Assembly: GCF_001189235.2 (NCBI RefSeq)
Contig: NZ_LFIP02000002.1
Coordinates: 372,411 to 436,410 of the forward strand
Source of the DNA: Bradyrhizobium embrapense
Lineage (GTDB): Bacteria > Pseudomonadota > Alphaproteobacteria > Rhizobiales > Xanthobacteraceae
Direction: 5' to 3'
Length of the DNA: 64,000 bases
In this document: piece by piece, positions 48,165 to 55,766 of the stretch
Layout: each line of letters starts with the position of its first letter
Position numbering within the stretch: position 1 is the first letter of the stretch
Program-made: the position numbers and the translations under genes
Notes under the pieces: generated by a model
What the model was told of the DNA's origin: nothing
The model's input: the letters and a program-made list of their open reading frames with translations, nothing else
Database searches by the model: none

Positions 48165-49376
48165 CTATTTGGGCGTAACGTGGACCGGCATCGTGCTGAG
48201 CGCGCGCAGGCCCGAGCTGCCGCGGAACGCGACCGGACCGGCAATCTCGAACTGCCTGACGCGGGCGGCGAGCGCTGCAATCACGGCTTCCGCCTCCAGC
48301 CGCGCCACCATCTGCCCGACACAGCCGTGAATGCCGACGCCGAAGCCCATGTGCCCGGAGAGGCGCCGCCTGACATCGAACCGCTCGGCATGCTCCCACC
48401 GCGTCTCGTCGCGGTTGGCGGAAGCAAGCAGCAGCAGCACCTTCTCATGCTTCCCGATCGCAACGCCGGCGATCTCGGTGTCATGCGGCGTGGTGCGGAA
48501 CACGAACGGCGCCGGCGAGTCGAAGCGCAGGGTCTCGTCGAAGGCGGCGCGCGCCAGCGACGGATCGGCTGCAAGCAGTGCCCATTGCCCTGGATGGCGC
48601 GCCAGCGTGTACAGCGCCATGCCGATCGCGCTGATCGTGGTGTCGAGCCCGGCCGAGAGCAGCGAACGCACCAGCAGCTGCGCTTCTTCCGCGCTGATCT
48701 CGCCGGCGTCGGCCGCCTCATAAACCTGCGCGCCGAAGCTGCCAGGGCGCAGCGCCTCGCGCTGACAGCGCGCCGCGACCCACGGCAGCACGCGCGGCGC
48801 CTCTTTCATCAGGTCGCGGAAGTAATCGTTCTCCGGCCCGAAGCCCGCAAACACCATCGCGCCATAGGTCAGGAAGTTCTCGCGGCCCTCCTGGTTGATG
48901 CCGAGCGCGTCGGGAAACACGCTGACCGGAAACACCTCCGCGACGTCCTTGATCGCATCGAACGAGCCGCGTGCCACCAACCCGTCGACCAGCGTTGCGG
49001 CCTTCGCCTTGAAATCATCCGCGAGCCGACGCATCGCGCCGGGCGAGAGGATCCGCGCCAGCACGGCGCGGGTCCTTGTGTGCAGCGGCGGATCTGCCTC
49101 CAGGATGATGCTCGGCGGCCGCCACGGCTTCTCCTTGAAGTGGTTGGCAAGCCCGGCGCCGCCCGCGTTGCTGAATTTGACATGGTCGCCGAAGATCGCC
49201 TTGACCTCGGCAAAGCGCGGCACCGCCCAGATATCGTACTTGGTCAGGCGAACCACCGGCGCCGCAGCGCGCAGCTCCGCATAAATGCCGTAGGGATCGG
49301 CCCGCGTCGCCGGACTGAACGGATCGAAATCGCTGCGGACGATATCGGCGGCAAGGGGGCTCGCATGCGCGCTCAT
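48165..49376 (-). CDS. Cytochrome P450, CYP199A-like
   Basis: 403 residues, soluble bacterial P450. Haem-ligand Cys352 in GFGVGIHGCVGQ, I-helix AGLDTT (242-247), ExxR (ETLR, 281-284). The sequence around KEKPWRPPSIILEADPP and LVRSLLSAGLDTT closely follows CYP199A enzymes of Rhodopseudomonas, which oxidise para-substituted benzoates (for example O-demethylation of 4-methoxybenzoate). The Arg/Ser pairs there that bind the carboxylate, as I recall them, are kept (Arg86/Ser89, Arg237/Ser238). No ferredoxin or reductase gene is nearby. It is divergent from a TetR regulator, with a palindrome in the gap. Confidence 0.88.
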   Translation of the reverse strand: MSAHASPLAADIVRSDFDPFSPATRADPYGIYAELRAAAPVVRLTKYDIWAVPRFAEVKAIFGDHVKFSNAGGAGLANHFKEKPWRPPSIILEADPPLHTRTRAVLARILSPGAMRRLADDFKAKAATLVDGLVARGSFDAIKDVAEVFPVSVFPDALGINQEGRENFLTYGAMVFAGFGPENDYFRDLMKEAPRVLPWVAARCQREALRPGSFGAQVYEAADAGEISAEEAQLLVRSLLSAGLDTTISAIGMALYTLARHPGQWALLAADPSLARAAFDETLRFDSPAPFVFRTTPHDTEIAGVAIGKHEKVLLLLASANRDETRWEHAERFDVRRRLSGHMGFGVGIHGCVGQMVARLEAEAVIAALAARVRQFEIAGPVAFRGSSGLRALSTMPVHVTPK

Positions 49377-49398
49377 TGCATCCTCCCGTGTTGTGCGA

Positions 49399-49428
49399 TC
49401 AGTTAATTGACCATAGTCAATTAACTGA
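49399..49428. promoter_or_regulatory. 30-bp perfect palindrome, probable TetR-family operator
   Basis: Arms TCAGTTAATTGAC (49399-49411) and GTCAATTAACTGA (49416-49428) are perfect inverted copies around CATA. It is strikingly AT-rich against its surroundings, 23 bp from the P450 start and 74 bp from the regulator gene. This is the expected place for an operator controlling both. Confidence 0.85.
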
Positions 49429-49502
49429 GGTATGGCAAGAGCGAGCCTCGTTTCGATTCCATCGGGACGGAAAAGCCTCTAGGACACGGCCAGGAGACGG
49501 CA

Positions 49503-50228
49503 ATGTCGATCGAGGAGCAAGCCAGCAAGGGTGCGCGGCGCTTTCAGCGCAGGGCGCGCCAGGATGCCGACAAGGAGGCGCTGAAGGCGTTGATCCTCGC
49601 GACCGCGCGCAAGGAGTTCGCCGCCGGCACGCTCGAGACCGTCTCGATCCAGAAGATCGCCGACGCGATCGGCTACTCCAAGGGCACCGTCCTCAAATAT
49701 TATCCAACCAAGCTGCTGTTGCTGCTCGCGGTGAAGCAGCAGAATCTCGAGGCGGTGGCCGAGCGCCTCGAACGGGTCCGCGCGCAGACCGCCGACAGCG
49801 AGCAGCGGCTGCGGCGCGTGATGGAGACCTATCTCGATTACTGGGCCGACAACCCCGATCATTTCCGTTCGCTGTTCTCGATGTCGGGGACGGTCGAGGA
49901 CCGCCGCTTTCCCGACGGCGTCTATTTCGGGGAGACCGAGATCGCGCGCCGCAGCTTCGAGCTGTTCGTGATCTCGGTGCGGGAATATCTGGCGGCGCAT
50001 GGCGCCGAGCCTGCGCCGGGCCTGCCGCAGCGGCTGGCGACCGCGCTGCTCGCGGCGACCCATGGCGTGGTCGCGCTGACGCTGGGCACGCCGACCATGA
50101 AACTGCCCGACATGCGCGGGACCGGGCGCCTCTTGATCGCAAGCCTGATCGATGCCTGGACGAGCAGACTTGCCGTCGCACGGAAAAGCGACGGCTGGCC
50201 GAAGATCGCGATCGGGACCTTTGCCTGA
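49503..50228 (+). CDS. TetR/AcrR-family transcriptional regulator
   Basis: 241 residues. N-terminal helix-turn-helix at ~45-70 (VSIQKIADAIGYSKGTVLKYYPTK), preceded by a basic arm; all-helical C-terminal ligand domain. Divergent from the P450 with a palindromic operator between, so it probably represses the P450 and itself and responds to the aromatic substrate (inference). An exporter gene follows 63 bp downstream on the same strand and may belong to the unit. Confidence 0.9.
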   Translation: MSIEEQASKGARRFQRRARQDADKEALKALILATARKEFAAGTLETVSIQKIADAIGYSKGTVLKYYPTKLLLLLAVKQQNLEAVAERLERVRAQTADSEQRLRRVMETYLDYWADNPDHFRSLFSMSGTVEDRRFPDGVYFGETEIARRSFELFVISVREYLAAHGAEPAPGLPQRLATALLAATHGVVALTLGTPTMKLPDMRGTGRLLIASLIDAWTSRLAVARKSDGWPKIAIGTFA

Positions 50229-50291
50229 GACGGTGGTCCGCATGCGCGATGCGATGTGGCATTGCGCGCCTCCCCCTGTTAAGCGCGGCCG

Positions 50292-51173
50292 ATGGATACG
50301 ACGCAACGCGACCGAACGATCGGCTTTCTCTGCCTGGTGGCGACGGCCTTCGGCTGGGCCCTGAACTGGCCGCTGATGAAGCTGCTGCTGCAGCAATGGC
50401 CGCCGCTGTTCGCCCGCGGACTCGCCGGCACCTGCGCCGCGGTGATCCTCGCCACGCTGGCGCTGGCGCGCGGCCAGTCGCTCGCGGTGCCGTGCGAGGC
50501 GGTCCCGCGGCTGCTGTTCGCCTCCTTCACCAATGTCTTCGCCTGGATGGGTTTTGGCACCATCGCGATGAAATTCGTCACGGTCGGCGAGGGGGCGTTG
50601 CTCGCCTACACCATGCCGATCTGGGCGATGCTGTTCGCCTGGCCGGTGCTGCACAGCCGCCCGACGCTGCGGGACCTGGCGGCGCTGGTGCTCGGCGTCG
50701 CCGGCGTCGCGCTCCTGCTCGGCGGAGGCGGTTTTGCGTTCGGCGCCGACAAGCTCACCGGCATCGCGCTGGCGCTCGCCTGCGCCACCCTGTTTGCGCT
50801 CGGCAACGTGCTGAACCGCAAGCCGCTGCCGATGCCGCCGCTTGCGGTGGTGGCCTGGCAGGTCGGCATCGGCTGTCTGGTGATGCTGCTGCTCGGCGTT
50901 CTGTTCGAACATCCGAACTATGCCGCGATCACGCCGTTCGGCCTCGGCTGTCTTGCCTACATGACGCTGATGCCGATGGGCATTTGCTATCTCACCTGGT
51001 TCGAGACGCTGCGCCGGCTGCCGCCGACATCGGCGTCGACGGGGATGCTGTTGGTGCCGGTCATCGGGGTGATTTCGGCCGCGATCATCCTCGGCGAGCC
51101 GCTCGGCCTGCGTGAGATTGGCGCGATGGCGTTGACACTCGGCGGCGTGACGCTGGCGCTGCAGCGGGCGTGA
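50292..51173 (+). CDS. EamA-type DMT superfamily transporter
   Basis: 293 residues with ten hydrophobic segments and two EamA repeats (~10-140 and ~150-290). Proteins of this type export or import small metabolites; the substrate is not predictable. It follows the TetR gene on the same strand, and could export a product of P450 metabolism, but it may be independent. Ends 14 bp before an EcfG-type promoter. Confidence 0.88.
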   Translation: MDTTQRDRTIGFLCLVATAFGWALNWPLMKLLLQQWPPLFARGLAGTCAAVILATLALARGQSLAVPCEAVPRLLFASFTNVFAWMGFGTIAMKFVTVGEGALLAYTMPIWAMLFAWPVLHSRPTLRDLAALVLGVAGVALLLGGGGFAFGADKLTGIALALACATLFALGNVLNRKPLPMPPLAVVAWQVGIGCLVMLLLGVLFEHPNYAAITPFGLGCLAYMTLMPMGICYLTWFETLRRLPPTSASTGMLLVPVIGVISAAIILGEPLGLREIGAMALTLGGVTLALQRA

Positions 51174-51186
51174 ATTGCCGGTCGAA

Positions 51187-51211
51187 GGAACCGACGTTCA
51201 CGCGACGCGTT
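51187..51211 (+). promoter_or_regulatory. EcfG promoter, exact consensus, for the 46-residue ORF
   Basis: GGAAC (51187-51191), 16-bp spacer, CGTT (51208-51211). Predicted start of transcription ~15 nt before the ATG at 51234, with AGGGAG between. Confidence 0.8.
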
Positions 51212-51233
51212 CTTCTAAAAAGGGAGCTTGGCC

Positions 51234-51374
51234 ATGCGCAAGGCGATCGCGCGGCTTGATGCGGAGCAGAAGGCGCAGCTGCTTTATCTCGTAGATCTCG
51301 GCACGGCGATGTTCACCTCGGCACTCGTGGTCTGTACCCTGAAAGCGGTCGTGGACCTGTTCGTCGCCGGCTGA
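51234..51374 (+). CDS. Small membrane protein (46 residues) under an EcfG promoter
   Basis: A charged amphipathic start (MRKAIARLDAEQKAQL) precedes one hydrophobic helix (GTAMFTSALVVCTL) and a short end (KAVVDLFVAG). AGGGAGC lies nine bases upstream of the ATG. The perfect stress promoter 23 bp upstream makes it a convincing gene despite its size. No family recognised. A stress-induced single-span peptide that modulates an envelope protein is one possibility (inference). Confidence 0.75.
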   Translation: MRKAIARLDAEQKAQLLYLVDLGTAMFTSALVVCTLKAVVDLFVAG

Positions 51375-51399
51375 ACCGCCGGACCAGCGCAACGCGCCG

Positions 51400-51639
51400 T
51401 CACTTGCTCGGCGCGTCCTCCTGTGTGTGCCCTTCGGGCCCTCGATCGAACACCCCGTACTCGCTGGATTTCACTCCGGCTGCGGCATCGATACCGGTGC
51501 CAGCGAGACCGAGCTTGAGCAGTTCGCGGACCGCCGCGGCGCGGGTCGGCATGCGGTGCTTGAAGCGGAAATCGTCGAGGGCCGATAATTCGTCGGGAGA
51601 AAGCATCACTTGAAGACGTTCAGCGCGAAGCTCATTCAT
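51400..51639 (-). CDS. Small ribbon-helix-helix-like protein
   Basis: 79 residues. LQVMLSPDELSALDDFRFKHRMPTRAAAVRELLKLGL (9-45) reads as a ribbon-helix-helix fold: a beta strand with alternating residues, then two helices ending in the typical AVRELLKLGL. The ~30-residue tail is polar. RHH proteins bind DNA as dimers, often as antitoxins or local regulators, but no toxin gene is adjacent. An EcfG-like promoter (one mismatch) lies 40-64 bp upstream. Confidence 0.8.
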   Translation of the reverse strand: MNELRAERLQVMLSPDELSALDDFRFKHRMPTRAAAVRELLKLGLAGTGIDAAAGVKSSEYGVFDRGPEGHTQEDAPSK

Positions 51640-51678
51640 CGCAAACCGCCAAGAATTAGTTAGTTGAGCAGTTTGCTA

Positions 51679-51703
51679 AACAAACCAAGTGCCAGCGGGT
51701 TCC
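51679..51703 (-). promoter_or_regulatory. EcfG-like promoter for the RHH-like gene
   Basis: Minus strand GGAAC (51703-51699), 16-bp spacer, TGTT (51682-51679). One deviation at the least conserved -10 base. Predicted leader ~30-35 nt before the start at 51639. Confidence 0.65.
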
Positions 51704-51772
51704 CCCAACCTGTAAAAAGACATCGATTGAGTATATTTATCAAGCAATATCAATGTCTTACGTAAAATATTA

Positions 51773-51797
51773 GGAACGATCCGGCGCCCATCCCGTT
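51773..51797 (+). promoter_or_regulatory. EcfG promoter, exact consensus, for the 58/64-residue gene pair
   Basis: GGAAC (51773-51777), 16-bp spacer, CGTT (51794-51797), 19 bp before ATG 51817. It is back-to-back with the promoter of the RHH-like gene, 70 bp apart, so the two units are divergently stress-controlled. Confidence 0.8.
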
Positions 51798-51816
51798 GTC
51801 TGGCGGGAGTGCTGCC

Positions 51817-51993
51817 ATGACCAACCAAGTCAATCTGCCCCGCAAGCTGTCGGAGGAACCGGAAGCCCCAAAGCCGCGGCGTCCGAGCCACGCACGGGTC
51901 ATCGACCAACTGGACCGCTGGGCCAATAGTCCCGGTCTGCAACCGCCAAGGACGAGTGATGGAGAAGACGATTCGAAAGCGGAAGCGGTCTGA
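51817..51993 (+). CDS. Small charged protein (58 residues), unknown function
   Basis: MTNQVNLPRKLSEEPEAPKP, then a short helical piece (SHARVIDQLDRWANSPG) and an acidic tail; Pro-rich and probably disordered. GGGAG precedes the ATG. First of two overlapping small genes behind an exact EcfG promoter. No family recognised. Confidence 0.7.
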   Translation: MTNQVNLPRKLSEEPEAPKPRRPSHARVIDQLDRWANSPGLQPPRTSDGEDDSKAEAV

Positions 51994-52153
51994 ACCCCAC
52001 ACCTTCGAACAGCGTCTCGAAGAGCACCGGGTGCGGCTCGAGAGCCAGCTCGCGGAGTTGCCGAGCGGCGCCGAGCGCGATCAGATCGCCGCGCGGATCG
52101 AGCAGCTGCGCACAGCGGTCGAGCTGAACGCGATGCTGTCGACGCGCGAGTGA
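51959..52153 (+). CDS. Small helical protein (64 residues), unknown function
   Basis: Highly charged; after a basic start (MEKTIRKRKRSEPHTFEQRL) residues ~18-60 form a likely coiled coil (RLESQLAELPSGAERDQIAARIEQLRTAVELNAML). It overlaps the upstream small gene by 35 bp in another frame, with AAGGACGAG before its start, so it is translated from the same stress-induced message. A GTG one codon upstream is an alternative start. Confidence 0.75.
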   Translation: MEKTIRKRKRSEPHTFEQRLEEHRVRLESQLAELPSGAERDQIAARIEQLRTAVELNAMLSTRE

Positions 52154-52505
52154 CGACGACAGCGGCGCCGCGGGGACTCCTTGCCCGTCGCGCCGCTCGT
52201 CCCGTTCCCCGCGTTGATGGGGATGCTGATGGGGATCGAGTCCTCCGGTAACCGCCACGTTGCTGATGACTCGTACCGGGCGCGACAGAGTCCGCAGGAG
52301 CATGCGCCACTGCCGATCCGCTGCGTGACCCTGCGAACGAGAAGGGCGCAGAATGGCGGAGCTTCCCGGTCTTCCCTGTTCGGCGGGCGTCCGCGGCCCG
52401 ATGGTCAACGACGCGCCTCCGCTTTCCGTCATCCCGGGCAAAGGCTTCGCCTCCGCGCGAGGATGACTGGTCAACAGACAAACGGATAGACCATCTCGCC
52501 AGACG
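52154..52505. other. Repeat-like non-coding stretch
   Basis: 352 bp without a convincing gene, although open frames exist on both strands. Bases ~52360-52470 (a CTTCCCGGTCTTCCCTG core, then CGTCATCCCGGGCAAAGG and CCTCCGCGCGAGGATGAC) resemble widespread Bradyrhizobium intergenic repeats as I remember them. Only a database comparison can confirm this. Confidence 0.45.
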
Positions 52506-52760
52506 CTAATTGGTGGGGTGGCGGCCGGTGCGCGGATTCAGCGGTGCGGTCGGCGGCCGCCGCAGCGCTTCGGGAAGAAACGCCTCGCCACGCCTGGGCA
52601 AGGCTTCGGCGCGGACATCGGCGGCCCATTGCGCGCGCTCGTGCGGCGTCTGGTTGTCGTCGAACGTCCGCTTCACGTCGAGCCCGCCGACCGGGTCATT
52701 GACGCCGTGTTGGCTGGCGGGATGATCGGTGCCGTTGTGGATGTCACTGGAATTGCCCAT
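52506..52760 (-). CDS. Small hydrophilic protein (84 residues) under an EcfG promoter
   Basis: MGNSSDIHNGTDHPASQHGV followed by VKRTFDDNQTPHERAQWAADVRAEAL and a Pro/Arg-rich tail. No hydrophobic segment; probably largely disordered, in the style of stress-protective hydrophilic proteins. AGGAGG lies upstream of ATG 52760, and an exact EcfG promoter lies 31-56 bp upstream. No family recognised. Confidence 0.72.
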   Translation of the reverse strand: MGNSSDIHNGTDHPASQHGVNDPVGGLDVKRTFDDNQTPHERAQWAADVRAEALPRRGEAFLPEALRRPPTAPLNPRTGRHPTN

Positions 52761-52790
52761 CGCGGCCTCCTCGCCTGGTCACTTCCGACC

Positions 52791-52816
52791 AACGTGCCCA
52801 GCGCGAGCGCCGTTCC
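52791..52816 (-). promoter_or_regulatory. EcfG promoter, exact consensus, for the 84-residue gene
   Basis: Minus strand GGAAC (52816-52812), 17-bp spacer, CGTT (52794-52791). Predicted start of transcription ~25 nt before the ATG. Confidence 0.8.
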
Positions 52817-52927
52817 AAAAAGTGAAGGGCGCAGGTATCGTTTACTGCGGGAATCCTTGGCGTGCGCGGGGGCAGCCGGTAGGATGGAACCCGGAGCGAG
52901 GTCAGGGACCAAGGGAAGACCGGAGAA

Positions 52928-53149
52928 ATGAAGCATGTCGACGTCGCGGTGATTGCTGCCACGCTGTGGCTGCTGGCGTCGATGGTGCTGGACATCCTGA
53001 CGCCGAAGTCGATCACGGTGTTCATGATCGCTGCCGCGCTTGCCCCGCCGTTCCTGATCGGGATCGGCATCCATTTCGCGCGCGAATATTTCAAGGCGAA
53101 GCGGCGCAGCTACCGGCCGCCGCAACTGGACGAACGCTTCAAGAACTGA
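52928..53149 (+). CDS. Small two-helix membrane protein (73 residues), unknown function
   Basis: Two hydrophobic helices (DVAVIAATLWLLASMVLDIL and ITVFMIAAALAPPFLIGIGI) and a basic cytoplasmic tail (REYFKAKRRSYRPPQLDERF). Good Shine-Dalgarno-like CGGAG just before the ATG. It lies within the cluster of stress-promoter genes, but I found no EcfG site directly upstream. No family recognised. Confidence 0.7.
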   Translation: MKHVDVAVIAATLWLLASMVLDILTPKSITVFMIAAALAPPFLIGIGIHFAREYFKAKRRSYRPPQLDERFKN

Positions 53150-53232
53150 ACGGCGAGAACGGAACGGCAGCTCTGCAATGCGGCTGCACGTGCTGCATTG
53201 AACTGCGTCCATGGCTTGCTAAGCTTCGCGCC

Positions 53233-53913
53233 ATGACCGAGCATCTCCCCGATACGATCAGCCGCCTCTACACCGACCCGGGCGAATATGTCGACAGCGA
53301 TCATCCGGCCGTCGAGGCGTTCGCCCGCGCCGCCGTCCCGGCCGGCGCCAGTGCGCGCGAGATCGCGAGCCGGCTCTACACAGCGGTGCGCGACGGCATC
53401 CGCTACAACCCCTATGTCAGCATGCGCTCGGCGGAGAGCTACCGGGCCTCCAGCGTGCTCGCCGCCGGCAACGGCTATTGCGTCGGCAAGGCGGCGCTTT
53501 ATGCGGCGGCCTGCCGGGTCCACGGCATCCCGGCGCGGGTCGGCTTCGCCGATGTCCGCAACCATCTCACCACCGAGAAGCTGCGCCAGAGCATGGGCTC
53601 CGACCTGTTCAGCTGGCACGGCTTCACCGAAGTGTTCGTCGACGGCGCCTGGCGCAAGGCGACCCCGACCTTCAACGACACGCTGTGCGCCAAGCTCGGC
53701 GTCAAGCCGCTCGATTTCGACGGCCATTCCGACGCGCTGCTGCATCCCTTCGATGGCGCCGGGCGAGCCTACATGCAGTATGTCAACGACCACGGCAGCT
53801 ATCACGACGTCCCCGCCAAATTCCTGATGCGCGAGATGGCGCGCGAATACGCCAACATGCAGGGCGAGGACATGACCGGCCGCGACATGGAGCGCGAGGC
53901 GGCGCAGCGATAG
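53233..53913 (+). CDS. Transglutaminase-like cysteine peptidase family protein
   Basis: 226 residues, transglutaminase-core fold. Catalytic candidates are Cys in GNGYCVGKA (near 81), His in FSWHGFTEVFVDGAW (near 132) and a following Asp/Asn in ATPTFND (near 150). Proteins of this group are often peptidases or amidases rather than cross-linkers. No signal peptide, so cytoplasmic. ATG 53233 is the sensible start. Follows the small membrane protein by 83 bp. Confidence 0.87.
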   Translation: MTEHLPDTISRLYTDPGEYVDSDHPAVEAFARAAVPAGASAREIASRLYTAVRDGIRYNPYVSMRSAESYRASSVLAAGNGYCVGKAALYAAACRVHGIPARVGFADVRNHLTTEKLRQSMGSDLFSWHGFTEVFVDGAWRKATPTFNDTLCAKLGVKPLDFDGHSDALLHPFDGAGRAYMQYVNDHGSYHDVPAKFLMREMAREYANMQGEDMTGRDMEREAAQR

Positions 53914-53952
53914 CGGGCGCGTGCCCTGCGCACCGGCTGAGGGGGCGGTGTC

Positions 53953-54879
53953 ATGGATGCGGAGTTGCCGAAGGCGCCCGTCAGCCGTCCGGCCTCAGGC
54001 TGGGAGGACGCGGTCGCGCTGACCGGATTCATCCTGGTCGCGGTCGGGCAGGCCTCGAACCAGGTGCTGGCGCGCGGCCTTGCCGGCTCGGTGCCGCCGT
54101 TCTCGCTGGCCTTGTTCCGCTGGAGCATCATCGCCATCGGCCTCGCGCCGTTTGCGATCGCGGCAGTCCGGGACGGCAAGATCCCGCTGGCGCGGAATTT
54201 CTGGCCGATCCTCGCCGCAGGCTTCCTCGGCATGTTCCTGTGCGGCGGCCCGGTCTACATCGCCGGCATCACCACATCAGCGATCCACATCGCGCTGATC
54301 TTCGCGCTGTCGCCGATCATGGTGCTGCTGATTTCGGCGGCGCTCGGCATCGAGCATATCGGTCCGCTGCAATGGCTCGGCACCGCGTTGGCGCTTGCAG
54401 GCGCGCTGCTGATCGTCTCCGGCGGCCATCTGGAAACGCTGGCGCAGTCGAGCGCGGCCTGGGGCGACCTCTTGGTGGTGTGCGCGATGCTCGGCTGGTC
54501 CGGCTATACGATCGTGCAATCACGCGTCGCGCCGCGCGCCTCGCTGCTGGCGCGGGTCAGCCTGTTCGCGGCGGCCGGCGCGCTGTGCTCGCTGCCGCCG
54601 GCACTTCAGGAGATGTGGGCGACGCCGGCTGCGGTTTTCAACGTCCGGGCGCTCGAGGCCTATGTCTTCGCCGGCATCGTTCCGGGCCTGCTCGCCTATG
54701 CCGGCTTCGCCTGGCTCGGCGCAAGGTTCGGCTCGGTGCGGACGTCGCTCGTGCTTTATGTCGCGCCGATCGCGAGCGCCCTGTTGTCCTGGATCATCCT
54801 CGGCGAGCCGCCGAGGCTGATCCATCTGGTTGGCGGTTTGCTGATCCTCGGCGGCGTCTGGGCGAGCCTGCGCAAATAG
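53953..54879 (+). CDS. EamA-type DMT superfamily transporter
   Basis: 308 residues, ten hydrophobic segments in two EamA repeats (~20-150 and ~165-305). A second such transporter in the window, only distantly similar to the one at 50.3 kb. Substrate unknown. 39 bp after the transglutaminase-like gene, possibly an operon. Confidence 0.88.
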   Translation: MDAELPKAPVSRPASGWEDAVALTGFILVAVGQASNQVLARGLAGSVPPFSLALFRWSIIAIGLAPFAIAAVRDGKIPLARNFWPILAAGFLGMFLCGGPVYIAGITTSAIHIALIFALSPIMVLLISAALGIEHIGPLQWLGTALALAGALLIVSGGHLETLAQSSAAWGDLLVVCAMLGWSGYTIVQSRVAPRASLLARVSLFAAAGALCSLPPALQEMWATPAAVFNVRALEAYVFAGIVPGLLAYAGFAWLGARFGSVRTSLVLYVAPIASALLSWIILGEPPRLIHLVGGLLILGGVWASLRK

Positions 54880-54960
54880 ATACCCGGCCTTCCCGCTGCA
54901 ACCTTTTCCGGCCTCGCGCATTGAATTCAACGTTGATTCAAGAACTTAGTTGGAGGTCGC

Positions 54961-55137
54961 ATGAATCTCACTCCCGAGCAGCGCAAGGTCCGTGACGCAC
55001 AGCGGCAGCAAGAGGCGTCGCAGGCGATGAAGGAGCATCGCGCCAACGAGAAGGCGTTCTACGACAACTTCCAGCGCCTCAAGGCCGAGCGGCAGGCGCG
55101 CGAAGCCGCGGAGCCGCGGAAGACCGGTTCGAGATAA
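54961..55137 (+). CDS. Small highly charged helical protein (58 residues), unknown function
   Basis: MNLTPEQRKVRDAQRQQEAS followed by KEHRANEKAFYDNFQRLKAERQAREAAEPRKTGSR: almost continuous charged helix without hydrophobic segment. GGAGG lies just before the ATG. No recognised family and no EcfG match upstream, though it shares the neighbourhood and style of the other small stress-type genes. Confidence 0.7.
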   Translation: MNLTPEQRKVRDAQRQQEASQAMKEHRANEKAFYDNFQRLKAERQAREAAEPRKTGSR

Positions 55138-55276
55138 GCGCCGGACACCACGACCATCATCCGGATTGTCCGGGTTCGACATGCCGAGAAGGAGCGGAAG
55201 CTAAGGGGGCGAGCACGGCGCAAGCGGGTTCGCCCCAATGACGAGATGAAATCTCCAGGCTTATGGAGGACGTCAG

Positions 55277-55450
55277 ATGTATTTTGCCGATAAAAAAACG
55301 GTCACTTGCAAATGCGGCGAGGCCTTGAGCGAATTGATGCTCGTCGACGACCAGACAACCGGAATCAAGTTTCACGTCGGCCGTTGCCCGTCATGCCGTG
55401 AAGTGACGGTTGTTCGATCCCAGGACACACCATCGGGCGATGATGCCTGA
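55277..55450 (+). CDS. Small zinc-ribbon-like protein (57 residues)
   Basis: MYFADKKTVTCKCGEALSEL ... HVGRCPSCREVTVV: four cysteines as CxC and CxxC separated by ~30 residues, typical of a minimal zinc ribbon. The acidic tail is short. GGAGG lies 10 bases upstream of ATG 55277. It could bind nucleic acid or a protein partner. Base composition is lower in GC than its neighbours. Confidence 0.72.
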   Translation: MYFADKKTVTCKCGEALSELMLVDDQTTGIKFHVGRCPSCREVTVVRSQDTPSGDDA

Positions 55451-55532
55451 GGTCGGACCGCGGTCCTGCAGCGCCTAGCTTCAATTTGCGAAGGATGGAC
55501 AGTCCGCCTGACGCATCGTTCGCGGCGCTCAG

Positions 55533-55573
55533 AAAAAGAGCAGGGCGCGACCGGCATCACCACGGTCGCGCCC
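55533..55573 (-). terminator. Orphan rho-independent terminator on the minus strand
   Basis: Perfect 11-bp stem GGGCGCGACCG / CGGTCGCGCCC (55543-55553, 55563-55573). On the minus strand it is followed by TGCTCTTTTT, a good U-tract. No protein gene on that strand ends here, so it may end a small RNA from ~55580-55700, or act backwards from the next gene's promoter region. Confidence 0.7.
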
Positions 55574-55766
55574 TACGTCGCCGGTCAATGGGGCAGGGGG
55601 AATAACCGGCTGTTGTAACGACTCGCAGACCCACGACTCGTTCCGTGCGAACCAAAATTTTTTCGTACACGGTTAAGTGATGGCTGGACGCGAGAACCCC
55701 ACAGGTTTCGTTCGCGTTGTGTCCGTGATCGCCAAAGGGAATTTCCGTGGGGCGAGGGACATTGCC

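Noticed and set aside
51400..52153. RHH-like protein plus small neighbours as a toxin-antitoxin system
   Set aside because: Neither small neighbour resembles a known toxin and they are transcribed divergently; kept only as a loose idea in the findings.
51899..52474. Long minus-strand frames across the 58/64-residue gene pair and repeat stretch
   Set aside because: Overlap genes with an exact EcfG promoter and RBS on the plus strand; the sequence is Arg/Ser-rich and repeat-derived.
55617..55642. GGAAC ... CGTT pair on the minus strand before the orphan terminator
   Set aside because: Spacer is 19 bp; not accepted as an EcfG site, though it could be looked at if a small RNA is found there.
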